A DNA stretch of 64,000 nucleotides, from the NCBI GenBank assembly GCA_047967505.1, contig CM106538.1. The stretch is one strand, 5' to 3'. The notes beneath the pieces were generated by a model, which searched no databases, had not been told where the DNA came from, and worked only from the letters and a program-made list of their open reading frames with translations. Each line of letters starts with the position of its first letter. Position 1 is the stretch's first letter. This DNA is from Dipteris shenzhenensis. Taxonomy: Eukaryota; Polypodiophyta; Polypodiopsida; Gleicheniales. The position numbers and the translations under genes were made by a program. This document shows positions 10,739 through 21,190 of the stretch, one piece after another.

Positions 10739-11764
10739 AGAAAGAAAGAAAGAAAAAAAGAAATTTTATTAAAGGTCCACGGAAGGCCATACATGGCCTA
10801 TGGGACACAAAATCATCCGAAAGGAAAATACATCATCAACGATGCGCCAACTAGGTGGCCTCATCGTAATACCGCTAAGATGCCAAAAATGGCTACAAAA
10901 ATCCTAGATACAAAATGAAATGAAATAGAGTACCAAAATTGCCTAGATACAAAATGTAAAATATGAAATATGAGGAACATCGTCTTCCCTAAGGGGTCTG
11001 TGATCCAAAGAAATGATGGAAGTCATGGCCATCGACCATGCCTCCTGCCATGAGTGTGAAGATCTGGGCAAGTGTCAAATGGGCTGCTGGCGGTGCCAAG
11101 TCTCCATGGAGCAATCTCCTCCGAAAATCTGCCATCATCCTCCGTCGTCTAGAAATAAAGCGACGGGTACGGCCTCTGTGTAAGATCATCCTGCGGTGCT
11201 GCCGGATCATGTCATATGTACATCCTCGGGGTGGAACCATCGGTGCTCTCTGGCAAGATGGGCTATCTCTGTGCTCATGGTCTTGCGCCTCGTCCTGCTC
11301 CTCATGAATAACCAGGTCTCTGGCAGGGATGCGACGGTGCTCTCTGAGGAATCTCTCTCTGTATCTGGTGATCTCCCTGATGAACAACGCTAAGCAATAC
11401 TGATCCTCATACTCCATAATCCGAGAGAGAGGTCCAAATCCATGCCCAAATAAACAGTGAAATCTGCCACGGATCTCATAATATAAAGGGCATCTGGAAA
11501 CAAAGTGCTCCTCAGTCTCCACCTCCCCCATAGTGCAACAAGGGCATATCCTAGTCTCTCGCCTGGGTCTATGTCCGGTAGCTGTACGACGCATCCTGCC
11601 GGCCTCAACGTCTAATCTGTGGGAAGATACCCTGAGCTGGCCCAAGGCAATCCTGAGTGAGTGCGACATATGAACGCCGATATATCCTGGGGATATGATG
11701 AAGCCATCCTCTGAAATCCTGAGAAAATGGTCACGATATGTGGCCATCTTCGTAGGAAGCTCCG
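10739..11764 (-). mobile_element. LINE-A copy A2, 5'-truncated, near-identical to the A1 3' end
   Basis: A2 is a 1.03-kb 3' fragment of LINE-A: ORF2 C-terminus, 3' UTR, terminal hairpin (10775-10806) and tail (10739-10761). Compared by eye with 11791-12812 of A1 it shows only about half a dozen substitutions, so the two copies are recent relative to each other. Similarity stops at 11764. A (GA)n run then leads straight into the A1 tail. Confidence 0.85.
10989..11747 (-). pseudogene. A2 ORF2 C-terminal fragment
   Basis: This 252-codon open frame equals the last part of A1 ORF2. It holds a Cys/His cluster, ICPCCTMGEVETEEHFVSRC, resembling the zf-RVT or gag-knuckle-like end of LINE ORF2 proteins, followed by an Arg-rich stretch (FISRRRRMMADFRRRLL). 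There is no endonuclease or RT, so it cannot act alone. Only a few residues differ from A1, for example Gly in place of Arg in the MAGGMVDG segment. Confidence 0.7.
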
Positions 11765-12036
11765 TATGTGAGAGAGAGAGAGAGAGAGAGAGAAAGAAAG
11801 AAAGAAAGAAATTTTATTAAAGGTCCACGGAAGGCCATACATGGCCTATGGGACACAAAATCATCCGAAAGGAAAATACATCATCAACGATGCGCCAACT
11901 AGGTGGCCTCAACGTAATACCGCTAAGATGCCAAAAATGGCTACAAAAATCCTAGATACAAAATGAAATGAAATAGAGTACCAAAATTGCCTAGATACAA
12001 AATGTAAAATATGAAATATGAGGAACATCGTCTTCC

Positions 12037-15000
12037 CTAAGGGGTCTGTGATCCAAAGAAATGATGGAAGTCATGGCCATCGACCATGCCTCTTGCCATG
12101 AGTGTGAAGATCTGGGCAAGTGTCAAATGGGCTGCTGGCGGTGCCAAGTCTCCATGGAGCAATCTCCTCCGAAAATCTGCCATCATCCTCCGTCGTCTAG
12201 AAATAAAGCGACGGGTACGGCCTCTGTGTAAGATCATCCTGCGGTGCTGCCGGATCATGTCATATGTACATCCTCGGGGTGGAACCATCGGTGCTCTCTG
12301 GCAAGATGGGCTATCTCTGTGCTCATGGTCCTGCGCCTCGTCCTGCTCCTCATGAATAACCAGGTCTCTGGCAGGGATGCGACGGTGCTCTCTGAGGAAT
12401 CTCTCTCTGTATCTGGTGATCTCCCTGATGAACAACGCTAAGCAATACTGATCCTCATACTCCATAATCCGAGAGAGAGGTCCAAATCCGTGCCCAAATA
12501 AACAGTGAAATCTGCCATGGATCTCATAATATAAAGGGCATCTGGAAACAAAGTGCTCCTCAGTCTCCACCTCCCCCATAGTGCAACAAGGGCATATCCT
12601 AGTCTCTCGCCTGGGTCTATGTCCGGTAGCTGTACGACGCATCCTGCCGGCCTCAACGTCTAATTTGTGGGAAGATACCCTGAGCTGGCCCAAGGCAATC
12701 CTGAGTGAGTGCGACATATGAACGCCGATATATCCTGGGGATATGATGAAGCCATCCTCTGAAATCCTGAGAAAATGGTCACGATATGTGGCCATCTTCG
12801 TAGGAAGCTCCGTGGGATGAACCCAAGTGCGAAACGTGTGTAGCTGCAACAAATCTGCCCTGATAACCTGGCTGAGCTCATGTCGAGTGAGAGGGAGGCG
12901 AGGGGCATCTATGCTGTATCGAAATGGTGGCAGCCTATCCATATCCAAGCCCAGCGAGGTGAGCCATGTGGAGAGTGTGTGGTACCAACAAAAAGTATGA
13001 CCTCTCTCCGCTAACATCTGCGAGGATGTCAGTGCTAGCCATGGTAATCGTGCTCTACCTGCTGCTGAGTCTCCGAGCGCCCTGATCCTATGCAAGTATG
13101 TAACTGACTGAAATGCTGCATCTAGCGCTAGGGGTGTAGCTCCGAACTCTGCGAACGTAATCTGATGCGGTACCGTGGGCTTCGCTCTGCTGATCAATCT
13201 GGAGAACATGATGATCTGTAACCTCTCTACTCGTCTCCGATCTGCAACACTGAGATCTCCTACCCAAAAGGGGCTAGCATACATGACTGCAGGTCTCACC
13301 AGCGTATCGAAAAGTAAGGACTTCGTGTCGGGATGCTGAAAATGTGACTGTGGACACTGCCTCTCGAGAAGAGCCAAGGCAGCATACCCTCTATTGATCC
13401 TATCTCGTACTGCATGCGTCATGGTGAAGACTGGACCTCTAAATGTGGCACCCAAATATGTATACTCCCTGACTAGCTCCACCTCCTGCCCATCAAATGT
13501 GAAAGAGAACTCGCCTCTCCTATAAACCTGGTATGACGTGTTGAAGACCATGACTTTGGTCTTCCCAAGGTTTACAGACAACCCTCTGTCCTGACAAAAG
13601 CTGTGGAGTGCATGGAGATGTGCCTGTAAACCCTACTGGGAGGAAGAAATAAGAACCACGTCATCTGCATAGAGGAGAATCGGTATCGTGGATCCTGCCA
13701 GTAAAGAACCTATACCACCCATCGTCTGTATGTACATCTCTAACTCATCGATATAGAGACCAAAGAGTGTCGGAGACAAAGGACACCCCTGCTTCACCCC
13801 TATCGTACTGCGTACTTCCCCCGACAGCCCCGCCCGTGTCCTGACTCTACCTGTGACTCTCTCATACAAGGCCATGATCGCCCATTGAATCTCCCCATTG
13901 AATCCCAAGTCACGAAGTCGCTGGAAGAGTCTGAAACGCGGCACAGTGTCAAATGCCTTTCTGAAGTCCACGAAGCAACAATAGAGCCGTTGCTTACGTG
14001 ACTTCGCCTCCTCAATCAAAGCCCTGAGTGTGAAGATATGATCTAGAGTCGAGTGCTCTGCACGAAATCCTGCCTGCCCTCTAGCTCTCATGCCTGTCGC
14101 CTCGGCATGGTCATTTATATGTCCTTCTAGAATGGTCGCATAAATCTTGGCCATGACATGGCCAATCATAATGGTCCTGTAGTTCGACGCCTCCAAAGGA
14201 TCCCCCGACTTGTGTATGGGTACTATAGTATTTTCTAGCCAACTAGGTGGAAGACCTGTACAAATGGACTCGTTAAAAAGACGGGAGAGGACTGTAGCTA
14301 AGGCATCAATCCCATGGATTACATACTCCGCTTGCAATCCATCATGGTCCTTAGCTCTCCCAGTCTTCAAACGATGAGCTGCTGCTCGGACACTATTGGA
14401 TGAGAATAAGGCAGAGGAGGTGGGTCTAGGCACATAGGATAAGTCGATCTGTGGCTGGTTTGGAATATCATATAAAGTGGAAGTATAGGCAAGCCAAACC
14501 TACGGGTCTGTAAGAGGAGTTTGAGATTTCAAGCGAAGGAATTTCTTCCAGAATTCCTTGGAATCACAGCTGAAAAGTAAACTTCTCAGCTCCTCCTCAT
14601 TCCGGGCTAGAAATTGGCACTTTTTGCGTCGCACCAAACGCTTGTAACTCTTCTTGGTCTCAATGAGGAGGGGAGACTTCTCCTGTGTCTCAAGGCGAAG
14701 CTTCCTGCGGAGTTCTTTACACTCCTCATCATACCATCCATTACAGGGCACAAGACCGACTGGTGGAGGACTGGATGTGTGGCAAGTGACGGGGAAGGAC
14801 TTGTGGGCTGCCGAGATGATGGAGGTATGTACAAGGTCCCACCGATCCTGTGTGGAGGGTAGGGCATCGAGAAGGTGCGGACAGAGAAGACCACTCAAGT
14901 GCTGGCTATAAATATCATCAAACTGGTGGTCAAAATGAACCTCATAGTATGGCTGACGCTCATGATGTCTAGAAGGGGGGGCATGAGGAATCTGGGTAAG

Positions 15001-15846
15001 AAGAAAGTGCAAACGTGCATGATCGGCTGAAGGCATAAAAGGGTCGACTGTGAGGTTATGTACAAAAGGGATTAAAGTCGTAGGACCCAAGACGTAATCA
15101 ATGACGCTCGTACCACCACCCGCGAAGGGAAAACATGTGGCTGTGGATGAATGCGGCCACTGTCGAAGTCCATTATAAATGACCATGCCGTGCGATGAGA
15201 GAAGCTCCAATAGGCGATGTCCCTGATCTGTCACCTCTACCCCTCTATCTGAAGATAAGCGTGGAAAACTCTCATCTGGGGCAGCTGGAACTAAGACTGG
15301 ATCCTCAGCAAAGTCCGAAATCTCTGCCTGTCTGTCTGATGTCCTCGCGTTGAAGTCTCCTAAAAGGATGACCTCTCCGCGGCGTGAGTACTCCAATACA
15401 TCGACTGACAAATCCTCAAAAGGTGATTGTCCTGGTCCATCTGAGGCATAACGAGACTGTCTCGGGGGAAAGTAGCATACTGCAATAAACAAGTCTCTCA
15501 GGGGGGGTCTCCTGATCCGTACCCAAAGATATCTGGCCCGATGGTCTCTCCTCATGACTGTGAGTATTGATCTGAGATGCTCTCTATAAAGAACTGCCAC
15601 ACCGCCAGATCCTCTGACTCCTCCTGATCGTCTAGTCTGCTGTCGAAAGACAGACTCCCAGGCATACCCTGTCACCTGCGGCAAGCCTCTCTCTGGGCTC
15701 TCATGGGTCTCTGTAAAGAAGAGGATGTCCTGATCAAAAAAGGCCTCTCGTAAGTTGCCAGGCTGAGCTGTGAGGGAACCATTACAGTTCCAAACTGCGA
15801 AACTCAAGCTATTTGGCAGGCTACGTGTCCCATAGGCCTCGTGTCG
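12037..15846 (-). pseudogene. A1 ORF2: endonuclease-reverse transcriptase, two in-frame TAG stops
   Basis: One reading frame of about 1,257 codons runs from 15807 to 12037, interrupted only by TAG at 14500-14502 and 13633-13635. Order of domains: APE-type endonuclease with AVWNCNG, FFTETHESP, LLGDFNART, DYVLG and SADHARL; RT with FVDFRKAFDTVPRFRLF, GVKQGCPLSPTLF and YADDVVLIS; a C-terminal Cys/His cluster ICPCCTMGEVETEEHFVSRC; an Arg-rich tail. The protein nicks DNA and copies LINE RNA at the nick. No RNase H is seen. There is no ATG between the upstream TGA (15847-15849) and the endonuclease, so the translation start is unclear. Confidence 0.85.
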
Positions 15847-17432
15847 TCAACTGTGGGCTCCAGCTCGTCTAGATCGCATAGCTCCTATCAAAAGTCTGCC
15901 CTCTCTGATCACGGCCCACTTGCCCTCACGACGGGCAACATCCCTCTGTGCAATGAGACGTCTATGCTCCTCCCACTGAAGAGCTGTAAGGTCCTCATCC
16001 ATGTGAATCTGTGGATGGTCCCTCAATCTGGATCTCCTTCGTAATACTGCGAGACGGGCCTCAGCATCTCTAAATCTGATGATAAGTGGCTGGTTGCCGT
16101 GCTGGATCTCAGCCCACCACTCGATATGCAGCTACTATGCCATGATCCTGAACTCCGAGTGTCCCAGATATGAAATTTGTCGCCTGATCCATGGCTGATC
16201 TCGTATCTGATCGCTCAACTCCGCGGATGCGGATGTTGAGGGCCTTCTGAGCTCGCCGCTGACTCTCGGCAATAGTCTCAGAGACTGTGGTCTGCTGGGC
16301 CCTGCTGGGCCTGTGGGGCTCTACGCACAACGTCCACCCACTCTGAGGTCTTCTGTACCTCTGTCTGCAGTGTGGCCAACCTCTCCTCAACTACTGCACT
16401 AGCTGGAGGAGCTACATGCAGCTGCTGGAGGCGATCATCGCATGCCACAACATGCTCCTGAATGCGTGCCTCCAGCTGCACTATGCGCTCTGCATGTGTC
16501 CGTAACTGGATGTCCCGATCAATATCTCTGGTATGAAGCTGGCGAATATGGGAGTCCTGATCAGATCTACGACTCTCAACTGTAGATAGCTAATCAGTCA
16601 GTGTGTGTATCTGTGCTGTGAGAGACTGAATCGCAGCGCCCTGAAGTCTGCAAGTCTCCATGCACTGCATAACTAAATCTCTCAAGCGCAGATTATCTGC
16701 CAGGACTGCTTCCGCTGTGGAGGGTGAAGGGGAGAGGGGGTACAAGGATGAGGGGGTAAGAGGGTTAGAAGGTGAGTAAAGGAGGGGTGCAGAAAATGGA
16801 GGTCCTGAAGAGAGAGATCCGGTAGAAGGAAGTAGGGAGTCAGGGACCGAAGAAGAGCCTACACTAGGGGAGGAAGGGGCTGAAAGGGAGGGTCGGTGGG
16901 GAGAGGTGGGAAGAAGCTGGGTAGGGACTAGGGGAGGGGAAGAAGAGGAGGGAAGAGGCTGGGTAGGGAATAGGGAAGGGGAGGAAGAGGAAGGAAGAGG
17001 ATGGGTAGGGACTAGGGGAGGGGAGGAAGAGGAAGGAAGAGGATGGGTAGGGACTAGGAGAGGGGAGGAATAAGCAAGGGAAAGGGCTAGGGAGGAATGA
17101 ACGGGAGCAAGAGGAGGAGGTGAAACTGAAGGAGGGGGAGGAGGAGGATTGAGTAGAGGAGGTGGGTAGGAAAGGGTTGGGATTGAGGCAAGGGAGGTAA
17201 CCGGAAGTGATGGGGGAGATGGAAGTAAAGGAGATGGGGTCGGAGCCATAGGAGGATTGAGTAAAGTAGGTGGGTAGGAAAGGGTTGGGGTGGAGGCAAG
17301 GGAGGTCGTTGGAGGTGGTGGGGAAGGAGATGTTAAGGGTAAAGAAGAACTTGCCTCTTCGGCTCTTGTACTGCTGCCTATGCTTACTTTTGCTCCTTGG
17401 AGGGCCATGGTGGAGCTCCTTGTTTGTGGCAT
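15847..17432 (-). pseudogene. A1 ORF1: Pro/Ser-rich, coiled coil and RRM-like protein
   Basis: ATG at 17432 (MPQTRSSTMALQGAKVSIG) starts a long low-complexity Pro/Ser/Leu region to about 16740. A helical part follows, then a TAG at 16590. The coiled coil continues to about 16280 (VEERLATLQTEVQKTSEWVD). After a frameshift comes QKALNIRIRGVERSDTRSA, the RRM-like core, and after a further shift PLIIRFRDAEARLAVLRRR and REGKWAVIREGRLLIGAM. ORF1 ends at TGA 15847-15849, followed by CGA and in frame with ORF2. It is the presumed RNA-binding partner of ORF2. Confidence 0.7.
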
Positions 17433-17470
17433 CTCCTTACTCCTGGAAGTGCTGAATTCTCTGCTCAAAA

Positions 17471-17876
17471 CTGCCTCTGAGGGCCATGGTGGAGCTGCTG
17501 AAAACTGCCTCTTTTTGCCCCTTTTTACTCTGTTTTCTGTTTCCTGAAAACTGCCTCTTTTTGCCCTCTTTTTGCCCCTTTTTACTCTGTTTTCTGTTTC
17601 CTGTTTTCTGTTTCCTGCACTTTAAGGACACTTGCTGTAAGTCTATTCACACGGGGGGGGGGGGAGAGGAGTACTGCCTCTGAGGGCCATGGTGGAGCTG
17701 CTGAAAACTGCCTCTTTTTGCCCCTTTTTACTCTGTTTTCTGTTTCCTGAAAACTGCCTCTTTTTGCCCTCTTTTTGCCCCTTTTTACTCTGTTTTATGT
17801 TTCCTGCACTTTAAGGACACTTGCTGTAGGTCTATTCACACTGGGGGGGGGGGGGGGGGGGGGGCAGTTTAAGACT
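17471..17876. repeat. two tandem 203-bp units with poly-G ends
   Basis: The segment starting CTGCCTCTGAGGGCCATGG at 17471 repeats at 17674 with few changes. Each unit contains internal short repeats (CTGCCTCTTTTTGCCC) and ends in a long G run (at about 17653 and 17843). It lies in the 5' region of LINE-A1, next to the ORF1 start. Confidence 0.8.
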
Positions 17877-17879
17877 TTC

Positions 17880-18500
17880 CTTAAACCCCCTTCCCTTCCA
17901 ACAGAGGCTTGCGCAGGGAGTGGGCTTGCGGGGCTGAGGCTTGCGCAGGGAGGGAGTGGGCTGAGAGGGACTGAGGCTGAGCGGGTGAGGGGCGGGCTGA
18001 GGCGAAGAGGCTGAGCGGGTGAGGGTGGGGGGGCTGAGCGGGGAGAGGGGGCTGAGCGGTGAGCGGAGAGGGGTGCTGAGTGAGGGAGGGGGGACTGAGC
18101 GGCGAGGGGAGAGGGGGCTGAGCGGTGAGGGGAGAGGGGGGGCTGAGCGGGTGAGGGAGGGGGGGGCTGAGCGGGTGAGGGAGGGGGCTGAGCGGGTGAG
18201 GGAGAGGGGGCTAAGCGGGTGAGGGGAGAGGGGGCTGAGCGGGGAGAGGGGGCTGAGCGGGTGAGGGAGAGGGGGCTGAGCGGGGAGCTGAGCGGGTGAG
18301 GGAGAGCGGGCGAGAGAGAGAGAGAGAGGCTGAGCAGGTGAGGTGGGGCTGAGCGGAGGGAAGGCGGAGTGGGTGAGGGGTGGCTGAGGCGGAGAGGCTG
18401 AGCAGAGGGGCTAGCGGGTGGGGGGCTGAGCGGAGAGCTGTGGAGCGGAGGCTGACAGGCAGTGGAGAGAGAGAGGGAGCGGAGGCTGAGAGGCTGTGGA
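17880..18500. repeat. G-rich minisatellite in the A1 5' region
   Basis: Imperfect units close to GGCTGAGCGGGTGAGGGAGA are repeated with variable spacing over about 0.6 kb, strongly purine- and G-biased on +. On the - strand, the sense of A1, it is a C/T-rich 5' untranslated stretch. The frames across it encode only low-complexity Pro/Ser or Gly/Glu strings and are not genes. Confidence 0.85.
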
Positions 18501-18520
18501 GAGACAGAGACAGAGAGAGA

Positions 18521-18760
18521 GAAAGAAAGAAAGAAAGATATATTAACGTCTACGGGAGACCTGGCGGGCCTATGGGACAAAGCGCACAGAAAAGCAAACT
18601 CATACAAGCCTCAGTGGGCTGAAGCAAAAGAAAGAAAGCCTATCAAACAACCAAAATGGACCTAGGAAAAAAGTATGATGCAACACCTGAAATACCAAAA
18701 TGGAGTAAATGATCGCTTCTCTCACTCAGTCAAGAAATCCGGCAAATTTCATCATACAAC
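18521..18760 (-). mobile_element. LINE-A copy A5, short 3' fragment
   Basis: A (TTTC)n tail (18521-18538 as GAAA on +), the upstream TTAATA and a GTC...GAC hairpin (18548-18578) mark a LINE-A 3' end. Only about 200 bp of 3' UTR remain and no coding part is seen. The right edge is approximate. It is the first link of the chain A5-A1-A2-A0-A6. Confidence 0.65.
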
Positions 18761-19710
18761 TCTATTATGTGCTGTGTCATTGTGTTTAAGCTGGCTGATG
18801 TGTGCCACCACTGCTAGGTACCATAAAGAGCGTTTTGCAACCTGACTCAAAGAGGCTGAGGTGTGTCATCATCAGCAAATACAATAAGGATAGATCCCTC
18901 CATCTGATTTGACCCTGTGTGGATCTCTCCTTCTATAAAATAGAGATAGATATATCCAACCAAGGCCATCTGCTAGATTTTGGAGTTCTGCTCTATATCT
19001 GCCTTTGAAACATGTCTGTGCTACTGTTGTTGGCGGCCTGTGGTTCTACTAGCTTTAATGATGCTCAGAGAGAAATCCTCAATGAAAGAAGAAGAGACAT
19101 AGCCAAAAGCCAAGGGGTGTGATGAGAGAGAATCACGACGGAAAAGGGAAGAGGGGGGGGGGGGGGGGCAACACTGACTACAAAAATATAGACAGAAGAA
19201 ACCAGGAAAAACTGGAAGCTAAGGGGGAGGGGAAGCTAGAGGCAGCAAGCTGGGATCTTAGCTCTGGTCATTTTTGTGTATACCTTTAACAGTTATCACT
19301 GTGGTGTAGCGTAGGTATTGATGCGAGCTTTACTCTCACTTTCATCATATCATGGGCTTTCCTTCAAACGTTAGAAAGTTTCATTGAACTTTTGGGTATT
19401 ATATAGACGCAGAAAAGTTTCCTTGTATTACAATATTCATCTAGAGTCCTCTCCCATTTAATATTGTAAGTTGAGCAGAAAATGGATATCAGATGTGTTC
19501 TTGTTTTATACTTATCTTAGAGCTATGCTATACAGAATTAGATTTGTGACTTTCCATGGATTTTGTACTTAACCTACAAATTTTGCATATCCAAGTCTTT
19601 CAAATGCACCTTTCTATGACATTACAATTTACTCAACTGTCGTTTGTTTCTGGTTTGTAATAGTACTATAGTCCTTGCAAGTGTCTTAAACAAGATCTTC
19701 TGTTTTGCAG
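18761..19710 (+). other. probable host intron end, no gene seen
   Basis: AT-richer than the flanking transposons, with a G run at about 19147-19165. No coding frame or known repeat is supported. It ends in a T-rich stretch and TGTTTTGCAG, a good 3' splice acceptor for exon A. Confidence 0.45.
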
Positions 19711-20025
19711 ATTCAGCAGCCTTGTCTCACTCTTATGTAACTGGTTTTGGATTGTCACACATGGCCAGTGTGAACACCTCCAACAGTATATTGGCTTATT
19801 TATTTGATTCCTATGGGAACCCCAGTAGTGTGAAAGATATATCTTTGTATGTTTCAATTTCACCTCAAATGAATACATCTATTCAAAATTTTGTTTACAG
19901 TGATGTGGGACAATATAAGGCATCTTATAAGGTGCAGCAGCCAGGGTTATACGAGATTTCAGCAATGTACCTTGACAAGCATTTTTTTGGAAGTCCATTC
20001 AAAGTGCTTGTAGCAAAAGATACAT
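19711..20025 (+). CDS. host exon A: filamin-type repeat (GEX2-like)
   Basis: The 315-bp exon is bounded by acceptor TGTTTTGCAG and donor GTAAGT. It enters and leaves in phase 1. The 105-residue product starts around SAALSHSYVTGFGLSHMA, then AYLFDSYGNPSSV, GQYKASYKVQQPGLYEIS and HFFGSPFKVLVAKDTC. This pattern (G.G. near the start, D.YGN, G.Y...Y....G.Y, GSPF.V.V) is that of a filamin/ABP280 Ig-like repeat. In land plants such repeats are best known from GEX2, a sperm membrane protein needed for gamete attachment. The GEX2 link is inference from the family; another filamin-repeat protein is possible. Codons 5' of the splice acceptor are intron, so no local start codon is used. Confidence 0.65.
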
Positions 20026-20419
20026 GTAAGTGTTTCTATGGATCATCTACTCCTCTTACCATGATTTTCCATGCCCATACAAGCGTTTATATTTTCTTGA
20101 AGGTGCTACTAATAAGAAATGTAGATGAAGCAGCCAATCTCCTAACATTGCAAACAGCGTGTGCTGATATGTTCAAGTGGGACTATCTCCGAGCTCCATT
20201 CTGTTAAGCACCATGTGGGTGATCTGATTTCAATCCATCATCTGAAGCTGTCTAGTGAGGCACTTAGATGATGCACCGCTTGTGACAGGATATGGGCGTT
20301 ACTCATTGGAGAGGAGATAGTGGAATACGGGGGTCAGGAGGTGTGCTGTCCTTTTCACTATATGAATTGACTCATGCATGTTGTAGCAAGTGTTGGTAGG
20401 AAGGATTGTAGCTTCTCAA

Positions 20420-21190
20420 AAAGATTGGTCGCCATGCCAACCATGAGGAGGGCCCCCCTGCCACCCACTCGCGTTTAGATCCATTTTGACCGTGCTCTTG
20501 ACCTAGTGTATGTGAGCCACATTGCTTCTGAGCTTCCAGTATTACTTGGAGACGGGATGGACCTCGCACATGCATCAAATACCCTTGTCTTAGTGATACA
20601 GGATGTTGCCACCAGATCCTTCCCCACCACGACACAATCTTCACGTGTCCCAGATGGGAAGATGCCCTAAAACCCCTGGTTGTCGATGAGTGCAGAAAAA
20701 ATGAGAGCCCACCTTACACGTGAGCAAGCACTGGGACACTTGACTTCACTCAGGGCACAACAGATCTCACGCCGAGTGACACGGCGTAAGAAGTGAGCTT
20801 TTCTCACATACACTGGATGGATGAGGTGATCAGATCCTTTCGCGCGGAGGAGATCCTAATACAGGATGAGGGCTCTTGTGAGAGGGGAAGTCGCCCATCC
20901 CCATCACAGATCCAGCAGTCTAGCATACATATGCATGCTCTCTATATGATGTCCCAGGTCAGACACCACCTGATATGTCCTCTATGCCCAGATCCACTAC
21001 GTGTCATTTGTTTACTGCACAGGATGTGCGGGCTGCCCTTCTCCGGCTTCATAACTGGAGATCACTAGATCATGAGGGACTACGCACTAAGTACTTTGCA
21101 CATGGACAAGAGATCTTGACCCCGATCCTAGCACAACTGTTCAACCATGCTGTATGCCATGGCTTCCCGCCGCTTATAAGACAAAAAAAG
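20420..21190 (+). mobile_element. LINE-A scrap A4 (ORF2 middle), + strand
   Basis: Broken + strand frames match the junction of the endonuclease and RT in A1. HFDRALDLVYVSHIASELPV corresponds to the A1 segment starting VHFDHQFDDIYSQHLSGL. At 20975-21217, FTAQDVRAALLRLHNWRSLD and LAQLFNHAVCHGFPP correspond to the A1 block SVRAAAHRLKTGRAKDHDGL and LSRLFNESICTGLPP. Neither end is preserved. It is much more diverged than A1/A2, so it is an older insertion. Confidence 0.6.

Larger units (their letters stand above)
11791..18520 (-). mobile_element. LINE-A copy A1, near full length
   Basis: The most complete LINE of the window. Read on - it has a GC-rich minisatellite 5' region (17880-18500), a tandemly doubled 203-bp segment (17471-17876), ORF1 (17432-15847), ORF2 (15846-12037), about 180 bp of 3' UTR, a hairpin (11823-11854), TTAATAAAA and (TTTC)n at 11791-11810. 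The 5' edge touches the tail of A5. ORF1 has a stop and frameshifts, but ORF2 is broken only by two TAG codons. Confidence 0.85.

Noticed and set aside
12086-12441. + strand frames opposite LINE-A ORF2 (also 11038-11393)
   Set aside because: They exist twice because A1 and A2 are duplicates; they are antisense shadows of the RT C-terminus.
16740-17300. Long Pro/Ser/Leu-rich frames on -
   Set aside because: They are low-complexity parts of the degenerate LINE-A ORF1 or shadows of it, not a separate cell-wall-type gene.
17795-18607. 270-codon Ser/Pro-rich frame on -
   Set aside because: It simply translates the G-rich minisatellite; composition explains the absence of stops.
20026-20207. Continuation of the exon A frame to the TAA at 20207
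   Set aside because: A good GTAAGT donor at 20026 and loss of the repeat pattern after it indicate intron read-through.
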